NCBI RefSeq assembly: GCF_004114375.1
Contig: NZ_CP034692.1
Span: forward strand, 2,914,001-2,978,000
DNA length: 64,000 nucleotides
Reading direction: 5' to 3'
Source: Halorubrum sp. BOL3-1
Lineage (GTDB): Archaea; Halobacteriota; Halobacteria; Halobacteriales; Haloferacaceae
A program made the position numbers and the translations under genes. Position 1 is the first letter of the stretch. The number at the start of each line of letters is the position of its first letter. Shown piece after piece: positions 34,128-41,322 of this stretch. The notes beneath the pieces are model-generated. The model did no database searches, was not told the origin of the DNA, and worked only from the letters and a program-made list of their open reading frames with translations.

Positions 34128-34509
34128 TTCCTCGTTTCTGATCGACTTGATGAACGCCGACGAGGACGCGATAACGGTCGCGAACGATCTTGAGTCTACG
34201 GACGAACCCCAGCGCGTTCCCGCACAGGTCGTCTACGAACTGTACGTTGGCGTGGGTTATACCGAGCAGACTCACGATGAGGTCGGAAAGATTCAATCCG
34301 TGCTCAATTCTCGGCCCATTGTTCCTCTCACCGACGAAATCGCGCGCCACGCAGGCCGTATCGATGGACAACTCCGTCGTGAAGGAGACCGAGTAGGACA
34401 AGGTGACATCAAGATCGCGGCGACTGCGCTCCGTCATGATGAGCCGGTCGTTACAGGGAATCCCAAAGACTTCAACCGAATCTCCGAGTTGATCGTTCGA
34501 GACTACTGA
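34117..34509 (+). CDS. VapC toxin, PIN-domain ribonuclease
   Basis: 130 residues from GTG 34117. PIN-domain acidic residues are visible: LDSSFLIDLM (Asp4), VVYELYVGV (Glu, about 41), GDIKIAATAL (Asp, about 98) and TGNPKDFNRI (about 114-123). VapC toxins cleave tRNA or rRNA. All catalytic positions are kept, so the pair is probably active and may stabilise the mobile block. Confidence 0.88.
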   Translation: MILDSSFLIDLMNADEDAITVANDLESTDEPQRVPAQVVYELYVGVGYTEQTHDEVGKIQSVLNSRPIVPLTDEIARHAGRIDGQLRREGDRVGQGDIKIAATALRHDEPVVTGNPKDFNRISELIVRDY

Positions 34510-34571
34510 AAACGCCGAGAGCGTCGCGTAGGTATCAGGAATCGCCGCTCAACTACAGTACACTGACTAAC

Positions 34572-34721
34572 ATGCCCGACGACATCAGCAACACCCGCTC
34601 CGGCGACGAGAGGATCGTGACGGACGACGCCGAAACCGAGGCGGGCTTCCTCGAGGATCGCGACCCCGAGGACTACCCCTCAGTGCTCCAGATCACGTCT
34701 GACCCTGTCAGCGTCAGATGA
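34572..34721 (+). CDS. Small acidic hypothetical protein
   Basis: 49 codons from ATG 34572: MPDDISNTRSGDERIVTDDA and onward to a TGA at 34719. GC-rich third positions and acidic composition look like real haloarchaeal coding sequence, unlike its AT-rich surroundings, but it may be the start of a longer gene that was truncated. Family not recognised. Confidence 0.4.
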   Translation: MPDDISNTRSGDERIVTDDAETEAGFLEDRDPEDYPSVLQITSDPVSVR

Positions 34722-34826
34722 ATGAAAGAGACGACATCGTGAATTGCCTAGGGGTCAAACCCCGAAGCACTCTGGGTTTAATTCTGTAGAACTGTTTTTA
34801 CGATAGTATTCGACTATGTTATAGAA

Positions 34827-34952
34827 TGCTCTGTTGAATAGCGTCCTCTGAGTTATGTTGAGGAACACCTGATTTGAGATCTGACTCCTTGGCTGCTCAA
34901 AAGATGGCTCAGATCGAACTGGTCTACACAGTTATCGCTGTTCAACAGAGCA
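34827..34952. mobile_element. 126-bp MITE, copy 3
   Basis: Ends TGCTCTGTTGAATAGCG and CGCTGTTCAACAGAGCA; flanked by TTATAGAA on both sides (34819-34826, 34953-34960), an 8-base target duplication. The interior is diverged from copies 1 and 2 but length and ends agree. Non-coding. Confidence 0.8.
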
Positions 34953-35039
34953 TTATAGAACAGAGTCAAAAATCTGTGCCAGCGTCACAGTATAAAAGAG
35001 CGCTACCGTAGTCGACAAGTCTTCCAGCAATTGCGGACA

Positions 35040-35665
35040 CACCCGGGGGTGTGTGTATCGAACAACTGCCAATACAATCGGCGCCAGTTCAGTGTCTGCT
35101 GCTCGTTGAGCCAACTTTTCGCAAGCTCGTTGAACTCAACCGATTCGAATCGAGAAACAGCCTCCAGCACCTCGATCGCTGTCGATGGCTCGACACGGAG
35201 TTCAAACGTATAGGCTTCACCACCGACCGATCCCGAGGCAGATTTCGTGCCCGAATAATACTCAGCATATCAAGCTCGATGAGATGATCACGCATTCGGC
35301 GTTGGGCCAACCGGTCAGCACCAATATGGTCGGAAAGAGAGGCATAGACATCATAGACGTCGCGGGTCCGAATCCCGGAGTAGCCTCCAAGTTCGAGAAT
35401 TGTCACCGGTGCTAGCGCGAGGTGACCCTGGGTCGTGAGCTGTTCCATCCCTTCGATGACGAGCTCTCGCTCAGCTTCGCTTTGAGCGGCTCGGACATAT
35501 TCTTCCCCAACTCGCGTATCACCCTCAGATTCAGCCATCGCAACGGCTTTCCGGAGGTACTTGATTGCTTGACGAGCATTTTCTTTGTCCTGAGCAGCGT
35601 ACGCAGCACAGAGTGGAATCACGCCGTCAGTTAGAATATCTGACTCTATACGAAGAAGCGTACAA
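35040..35665 (-). pseudogene. Truncated Orc1/Cdc6 gene, C-terminal part
   Basis: Minus-strand ESDILTDGVIPLCAAYAAQD to ELGGYSGIRTRDVYDVYASL and LIELDMLSIIR is the C-terminal region of an archaeal Orc1/Cdc6 (end of AAA+ lid plus winged helix). Near 35250 the frame shifts, and GTKSASGSVGGEAYTFELRV plus EPSTAIEVLEAVSRFESVEF continue. The AAA+ ATPase core is missing; the sequence stops abruptly at a transposase remnant. A second initiator, now dead. Confidence 0.75.
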
Positions 35666-36261
35666 TCAGTTCGATCAACGTCGATTTGTTCGAACGGTTT
35701 GGCAAGCGAGCCATCGTCGTCATCCAGGTCGACGAATCTGGCAAAGTCTGTTCAGGCTACAAAGGCCAAGAGCCGCGGCGGAACAGCCGTTCTCGCGGCG
35801 GCTCGTCCCAAACCGGTCGGTCACGCTGGCGAGGACGCCACGATGACCAACTGACGCTCGTCGCCGCGTGCCGCGACTCACTTCGTGTGATACGTGGACA
35901 GCGTGGCATCGACTACGAAGGCGATCTTGATCCAGTAATTCAGGAGGCTGAAGACCTCTCCTAGCCGCTGGGAGAGGTCTGGACAGACAGTCTCCAAGCA
36001 TACCGCCAGATGGATCGTGATCACCGAACGGTCGTCCACAAAATGCGGTATGTATCGCCCGACGGCGTCCACATCAATCAGGCTGAGTGCCTATTTTCTC
36101 TCGTTCAAGCGTGGCTCCGGAAGTTCCGCGGCCTGTCCAAGCAGGGCTTGGAACAGGCCGCTCACACGTTTGGCCTCATCAGATCGTTGAACCTCACCGG
36201 CGCATCCATCGATATCACCATCAATTGCCTTGTTATGGGAGCTTTCCGCAGTTCTACATAG
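35666..36261 (+). pseudogene. IS1595/ISH4-like transposase remnant
   Basis: A single frame reads FERFGKRAIVVIQVDESGKV, then degraded sequence to IDYEGDLDPVIQEAEDLS, a TAG at 35962-35964, PLGEVWTDSLQAYRQMDRD, RYVSPDGVHINQAECLFSLV and AWLRKFRGLSKQGLEQAAHT. HINQAECLFSLVQ and LRKFRGLSKQ are characteristic of IS1595-type haloarchaeal transposases. N-terminal zinc-binding part and terminal repeats are missing. Confidence 0.65.
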
Positions 36262-36344
36262 GAGCGCCAAAATTTAACCAACACTGGCGGTTGGTAGGTC
36301 CTACCTGTTGGTTAAGGCCGGCTCGAATGGCGTCAAACCCACAC

Positions 36345-36863
36345 ACCCCTCTATCGATGTGTTCCATCAAACTGCTGGCTAGCAAAAATGGGTATCGAAC
36401 TGTATGTGTCTGTCATGAGACGGAGATAACCGGTGGTAAATCGTCTAAGAGATACGATACGCGGGTTAGAATGATACACAGGATATCGTTGGTCTTTGGG
36501 CATTAGAATACCGTTGGCTCGAACACATCGAACACATCGATAGAGGGGTGTGTGTGTGTTGTGTATAATAAGAGAAAGAGAAGAGAGAAGAAGAGGTAGC
36601 GAAACGAGGATAGCTACTACGAGCTTTTAGACGATCTCCGTCAGTTTCAGCGTTTCACGGGTGAATTGCCATCGACGGCATCTATCTCACCCCCACCCCG
36701 TGAAGACATCGAACACATCGATAGAGGGGTGTGTGTCTTCCCGGCTTCACTGTGCGCACACATCGTCAGTCGTCCCTCATATCCTGAGCAACGACTGATA
36801 ATACTGCCGTCTATACCGGTGTGAATTCTCATAACGGACAATTACACTTCGATAGAGGTGGGG
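36345..36863. repeat. Origin iterons upstream of orc1/cdc6
   Basis: 20-base repeat ACACCCCTCTATCGATGTGT. Copies: 36345-36364 forward; 36532-36551 and 36713-36732 reverse, both exact; 36844-36863 reverse, degenerate (ACACTTCGATAGAGGTGGGG). An extra half copy, ACACATCG, lies at 36523-36530. The repeat itself has ACAC/GTGT ends and an ATCGAT core. The last copy ends 35 bases before the orc ATG and may allow autoregulation. Confidence 0.85.
36566..36600 (+). other. Purine tract, candidate DNA-unwinding element
   Basis: GTATAATA followed by a 27-base uninterrupted purine run (36570-36596) lies between iterons at 36532 and 36713. Such asymmetric, AT-containing stretches often mark the unwinding region of an origin. 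Position inside the iteron cluster supports this; there is no direct evidence. Confidence 0.4.
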
Positions 36864-36897
36864 AAACTTTTTGAAACAAGCCGCTGTGGGTCAGTGT

Positions 36898-38358
36898 ATG
36901 GGTATTGACGACTCCGATGATTCTAACAGACCGGGATCCCCGGAGGAGGACGTGACGGCTCAAACCGATCTTTCGAGCGCAACGGATCTTGGCGAAGCAG
37001 ACACTTCCCCCGCAACACCCGTCTCTGAATCAGGTCACTCGGCTGGTCAGCCTGAGGACGACTCACCGCAGTCAATCGAGGATATGCTCCTCGAGTTCGA
37101 CGAACAGCAGGGGCTAATCCGTGATCGGTCGCTACTCGATCCGAACTTCGTCGTTGAAGAGGATCGTATCGTCGGCCGTGACGAACAGCTCCAAGAGGTC
37201 ACGAAGATGCTCCGGGTTGCGCTCGGTGACAACCGGCCACCAAATCTCTTTCTCTACGGGCCGTCCGGGACCGGAAAATCGCTCATCACGAAGGCAGTAT
37301 GTAACAATATCAGCCGGATCTGTGACTCCCGTGATATTCGATTTGGTACAATTGAGGTGAACTGCCAAGACCTGGACACGCTCGGCGTCGCCGTGTACGA
37401 ACTCGCACAACAGGCCGCCGATAAAGCCGGTGTCGATGTCGAGGTTCCGAAACACGGTGTCGCGACGAAAGAAAAATGGGACGAACTCTATCGGATCGTC
37501 AACACCCATTTCGACTCGGCCGTGTTCGTCCTCGACGAGCTAGACATGCTCGTTGGCCGGCGAGACAAACAAGAACCCGCGTTTTCGCGGCTGCTGTATC
37601 AGCTCTCGCGGGCCGGTGCCAACGACGAACTGACCGCGTACATCTCAGTCGTCGCGATCTCGAACGACACGAAGATGATGGAGTCTGTCGGGAGTCGAGC
37701 AGTCAGTTCGTTCACGCCCGAAGACGTCCACTTTGACGATTACGACGCTGATCAGCTTCAGTCGATCCTCCGACGTCGCGAAGATGCGTTCCACGACGAT
37801 GTCGTCGACGACGACGTCATCCCGCTTGCTGCCGCGTTCGCAGCCCAAACCCACGGCGACGCACGAAAGGCGATCGACCTCATGCGTGTGGCCGGTGAAC
37901 TCGCCGAACGTGAAGGCGACTCACGGGTCCAAGAAGAACACGTCCGAGAAGCACAAGCGAAGGTCGAAAAGAATCGCGTGTTAGAGGTTGTCCGTGGGAT
38001 CAGCACCCAAAAGAAGCTCTGTTTGTACGCAACGGCTGCCTTCGCCACCCAAACGACCGATGGGACAGCGCGGAGTACGACCGGATACCGGGTATACCAG
38101 TATCTGACAGACGCGATTGACGCGGATCAGTACCACCAGGAGACGTACGTGAACAAGATGAAAGAGCTCACGACGTACTCGCTTGTCGACTTTGAACGTC
38201 GGAGCCATGGCCCTAGTTCGGGGATGTTCCTCGAATTCCAATTTGCTGAGCGGCCAGATACGATTCTGGAGACCCTCCGTGAAGACTCACGTATTGAGAT
38301 GGTCTCTGAAAGTGAGGTCGAATCTGTCGTCAAAGCCCAGATCCGGAACCAAACGTAA
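36898..38358 (+). CDS. Orc1/Cdc6 replication initiator
   Basis: 486 residues from ATG 36898. Residues 1 to about 60 are an acidic, Ser/Thr/Pro-rich extension. AAA+ motifs: Walker A YGPSGTGKS (about 120-128), Walker B FVLDELDML (about 210-218), sensor-1 region VVAISNDTKMM, and sensor-2 stretch THGDARKAIDLMRVAGELAE. The winged-helix domain spans about 360-486 (STTGYRVYQYLTDAI, LTTYSLVDFERR). Flanked by nine iterons, so it is the initiator of this replicon. Divergent in style from chromosomal Orc1, closer to plasmid-borne types. Confidence 0.93.
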   Translation: MGIDDSDDSNRPGSPEEDVTAQTDLSSATDLGEADTSPATPVSESGHSAGQPEDDSPQSIEDMLLEFDEQQGLIRDRSLLDPNFVVEEDRIVGRDEQLQEVTKMLRVALGDNRPPNLFLYGPSGTGKSLITKAVCNNISRICDSRDIRFGTIEVNCQDLDTLGVAVYELAQQAADKAGVDVEVPKHGVATKEKWDELYRIVNTHFDSAVFVLDELDMLVGRRDKQEPAFSRLLYQLSRAGANDELTAYISVVAISNDTKMMESVGSRAVSSFTPEDVHFDDYDADQLQSILRRREDAFHDDVVDDDVIPLAAAFAAQTHGDARKAIDLMRVAGELAEREGDSRVQEEHVREAQAKVEKNRVLEVVRGISTQKKLCLYATAAFATQTTDGTARSTTGYRVYQYLTDAIDADQYHQETYVNKMKELTTYSLVDFERRSHGPSSGMFLEFQFAERPDTILETLREDSRIEMVSESEVESVVKAQIRNQT

Positions 38359-38394
38359 CCAAATCAACGGGTTTTGGTATCGTAATCGGAGTAG

Positions 38395-38728
38395 ACACCC
38401 CTCTATCGATGTGTATTAGATGTCTGGTATCAACCCACAATCTCTGGGATTGGTAGCTCGATTTCTCTACTCGACCTACGGTTCGGCTGACCGGAAGGGA
38501 CACCCCTCTATCGATGTGTGATCGCGGCTGAGAGTCACTTAGATAGCTCTTTTCTGGAGCTACTCATTAACGGTACCACCTTGGTTAACACCCCAAATGT
38601 CCAGTATTCAATTGGTTTATACCCGACACCCCTCTATCGATGTGTTTTGAAACGCCCTACTTGAATACACCCCTTTATCGATGTGTTTACGGAGCCCACA
38701 CATTGGACACACTCCTCTATCGAAGTGT
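38395..38728 (+). repeat. Origin iterons downstream of orc1/cdc6
   Basis: Five forward copies of ACACCCCTCTATCGATGTGT: 38395-38414, 38500-38519 and 38626-38645 exact; 38667-38686 with one change (CTTTATC); 38709-38728 with two changes. Start-to-start distances are 105, 126, 41 and 42 bases, all close to multiples of 10.5, so the sites face the same side of the helix. No gene lies in this 400-base stretch. Confidence 0.88.
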
Positions 38729-38776
38729 ACGAACGAGCATCGGGTACCTCTCGGTATCAGCGAGGACCCTCAATGA

Positions 38777-39100
38777 CTATTCGTCTGCGTTGACCGGCCC
38801 CTTATATTTGGATGTCACCGAGTCTCCTTCTCGCCACTGCCAGTAGTAGTAACGGTTGTCATTGATTTCCTTGATCGTTACCGTCGCCCTCGAGGGGACG
38901 TCATCCGGGAAGTCGTCGGGGCGCTCGTCGCTCTTGTCTCCCTCTGGCTCTTCTTCGAGAGGAGCCTCGCAAGCTTTGTACTCTGTGAGTTCCTCGGCGT
39001 AGCGTGCGACGTGCTGGAGCTGATCTGAGGAGTAGTCGCTGAGTATCTTGACGATGTCTGTCGGGAGCTCCGCCGGTGGCGTCGGTGGCTTGTCGGACAT
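38777..39100 (-). CDS. DUF6788-like hypothetical plasmid protein
   Basis: 107 residues. An N-terminal helix (DIVKILSDYSSDQLQHVARYAEE), an acidic linker, then the compact end VTIKEINDNRYYYWQWREG with SKYKGPV. The YxYWQWREG..SKYKG pattern recalls short haloarchaeal proteins (DUF6788 type) found near plasmid and viral replication or recombination genes. Function unknown. Immediately after the last iteron, convergent with orc. Confidence 0.6.
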   Translation of the reverse strand: MSDKPPTPPAELPTDIVKILSDYSSDQLQHVARYAEELTEYKACEAPLEEEPEGDKSDERPDDFPDDVPSRATVTIKEINDNRYYYWQWREGDSVTSKYKGPVNADE

Positions 39101-39400
39101 CAGAGTTCGTCTCGTGTTAACGAAAAAGGCCTACAACGGTAGATTTGTTGGTTAATCAGACTCCAACTCACTACCTATTGAAGAGTACGAATAGCAAACC
39201 ATCGGTGTTTGTATTGGATTCTCTCGAATCTTGGATTCGCCTACCGATACACCCCGACCCGCACCCAAATCGACCCCTCTCTACCCTTTTTTACATGGTT
39301 TCTTGTAGGCTCAACCAGTAAGGACTACGATATGTCTCGACGACTATCCCGAGCGCGAAGACCGAAGCGCGTCTAGCTCAACCAGACCGAAGCCAACAAC
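39101..39400. other. AT-rich intergenic stretch
   Basis: About 300 bases with no credible gene on either strand. It contains a T-rich tract CCCTTTTTTACATGGTTTCTTG (about 39282-39303), which may end transcription, and pyrimidine-rich CCCGACCCGCACCC. It leads into the integrase remnant. Confidence 0.35.
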
Positions 39401-39720
39401 GAGGTCGGAGCTCTAATCGCTGAGGCGTAGCCTCCCCAACAGGTGATCGCCTTTCGACTCGGCGCGCAGGCCGGCCTCCGACGCGAAGAAACTGCGAGCG
39501 TCAGGGCGAACGACTTCACCCACGCTCCCGACGGGTTCCTCCGTGTTTGGAACGACTACGCGAACGCGGGAAGTATCGCGAGACACCGATCCCCGAAGAA
39601 CTTGCCAGGTCGGTACTGACGGTCTCCTACGACCGCGCTCCCGACGAACCGATCGTTGATGTCGAGCCGACCTCGATCTATCGGTGGGTGAAGCGTGCTG
39701 ATGTTCCCGATGATCGTTTC
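39400..39720 (+). pseudogene. Tyrosine integrase remnant
   Basis: EVGALIAEA, TAG, PPQQVIAFRLGAQAGLRREE and TASVRANDFTHAPDGFLRVW are in one frame; after NDYANAG the frame shifts to KYRETPIPEELARSV and ends near VEPTSIYRWVKRA. AFRLGAQAGLRREE carries the first catalytic Arg of haloarchaeal XerD-like tyrosine recombinases, and KYRETPIP is the usual following beta-hairpin. The C-terminal catalytic half with the Tyr is absent. It may be the original integrase of the block. Confidence 0.65.
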
Positions 39721-39968
39721 GGTTGCCGTTCGGTTACCGTCGAGCCAGAGCAGCGTCGTCGCGTCTCCAGTCGGGCTCCACATCAGTAACTCGGCGCGCG
39801 TAACGGGTGTCCCATCGATAATCTTCTGATGAAGGGGATGAATCAGCTGCTCCGGATAGCGGACCGAGAATTGGATACGCTTCATACTGCCGTTATGAAA
39901 CGTTTGCCGACGCCACATATCAATCCGTGTCTCTTTCTCGTGTAACTGGTAGGATCTGTGCGACCAAT

Positions 39969-40703
39969 TCATTGATACGCCTCCAAGATGTCAGGGACAC
40001 ATTCCACGAGTGTCTGGAGGTGGTCTGTGTCGTGAATCTCGTGTAACTGTGGTTCGGGAGCCGAGCTTCAAGACTGCGAACGTCTTCGAGTGGGACGTTA
40101 GTGTCGTCTTCCCCGTGCCAGAAATGAGTCCCGATGTCAATCTGCTTGAAGTCGATCCTCCAGTTCTTCCCGACGTTGCTGAGCTCGGCCACCGCGCCAC
40201 TCCGATGACGGGCGAACGCTTCGAGGAAATCTGCCTTGACGATTTCCGCGACGTCGTCAGGAACTGACTCTGCGCTGTCCCCTGTGGTGTACTGATCGAC
40301 GACGAATGCCGGATCAAGGTGAGCCGTAAGCCACGACTGGCCTCGAAACAGGCTGCGGAGGACGAACTGCGCCTTTGTCGCCGTGCCGGTGAGAAAGCGC
40401 TGTATCGGGGGTGTGTTCTCACTGATGTCGGGCGGTGTTGTACCCGCGACGATATCGATACGATCGAGACGATCCACATGTGTCGATGCGGTTGCGAGCG
40501 CGTTCGCGCTGCCGCCAGAAAAGGCGATAAGCCCCGAAATCTGTACACCAGCGTCGTCAAGGACGGTATCCACGACTTCCCCAGCATCACGGATAGAGCG
40601 ATCAGGCCACGGCGAGGAGCGACCGTATCCAGGGCGGTCTGGTACGAGCATCCGGACGTCAGCCCGTTCTGTGACAGTGTAAAAAAGCTCGCCGAGCAGG
40701 CGA
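39969..40703 (-). pseudogene. Alpha/beta hydrolase truncated by the right repeat
   Basis: Minus-strand frame GELFYTVTERADVRMLVPDR to PGYGRSSPWPDRSIRDAGEV, nucleophile elbow IAFSGGSANAL and HFWHGEDDTNVPLEDVRSLE is a typical alpha/beta hydrolase. Near 40066 the frame shifts to PEPQLHEIHDTDHLQTLVEC and VPDILEAYQ with a stop at 39969-39971. The N-terminus is cut at about 40703 by the 215-bp element. HDTDH carries the expected catalytic His. Confidence 0.8.
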
Positions 40704-40918
40704 GGTCGCGTTAAGTTAAGCAGAATTCACTGACAGCGAGTTGATCGAGCCGATTGGTGAGACACCGCTTATTCCTCTCAAATTATTGGATAAGCAATAC
40801 TTCCGTGGAGACTATCAAAAACTGGCCGTTCAGCGGATCTGTTGTGAACGAGATCTCGTTTTTGACTTACTCCGAACCGCCAGACAGCGACCGAACTCAC
40901 CACTAACTTAACGCCACC
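40704..40918 (+). repeat. Right 215-bp boundary repeat (less degraded copy)
   Basis: Starts GGTCGCGTTAAGTTAAGC, ends CTAACTTAACGCCACC; ends are inverted repeats. An open frame inside reads EFTDSELIEPIGETPLIPLK, then LLDKQYFRGDYQKLAVQRIC and RTARQRPNSPLT with a TAA in the terminal repeat. That is the look of the C-terminal end of a transposase kept in a MITE-like deletion derivative. Inverted partner at 24344-24558. Confidence 0.78.
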
Positions 40919-41283
40919 CGAGATTGTGGACATCCGTTTTCAGCAGGAAGTCGGCCTAGAGCGGATCGCCGAGTTCGTCGCCGAGTACGAGGGGACCGGC
41001 GTGTAGGGTGCCCTCAAGAGGCCGTCTTCGATGTCCTCTGCTGTATCACCGTCTTTCCCGGGTCCGCGAACGGGTCGACGGAAAAAAGGAGGTCTTCCGC
41101 GACTGTTCCACCCTGCCCGAGGGAGCGACGACCGAGGACTTCACGTTCCACATCCACTCGGACATCGGTGAGAGGCTCTTTCACCGCACCGACTGCCGGA
41201 GCGGTCAGCAGGTCGGGAAGGGCAACGAGCTGACTCACCGCGACGTGATCGAACTGATCTTGACAAAACAGGTGGCTCCGTAG
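40919..41283 (+). pseudogene. C-terminal remnant of a YchF/TGS-domain GTPase
   Basis: PEIVDIRFQQEVGLERIAEF and VAEYEGTGV are followed by a TAG, then by EAVFDVLCCITVFPGSANGS in a shifted frame, and KKEVFRDCSTLPEGATTEDF, HIHSDIGERLFHRTDCRSGQ and VGKGNELTHRDVIELI in a third. The last part is a TGS domain as at the end of haloarchaeal YchF-like GTPases. N-terminal GTPase part is absent; the fragment begins at the right boundary repeat. Confidence 0.65.
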
Positions 41284-41322
41284 GTCAGCAGACGGCGCGT
41301 AGATCAGCGGACTGCCCGTATA

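Noticed and set aside
36345-38728. CRISPR array
   Set aside because: The 20-base repeats are spaced irregularly, occur in both orientations and flank an orc gene. They are origin iterons, not CRISPR repeats.
24344-40918. Classical composite transposon
   Set aside because: The 215-bp boundary elements have no intact transposase, show no matching target duplication across the block, and one copy is heavily degraded.
16347-41010. TAG recoding (pyrrolysine or suppressor) as the cause of repeated in-frame amber codons
   Set aside because: The affected genes mostly carry other lesions too, the ATPase has a TAA, and livM and the 62626 small gene use TAG as normal stops. No suppressor tRNA was seen. 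Decay of CAG is simpler; the observation is kept as a low-interest finding.
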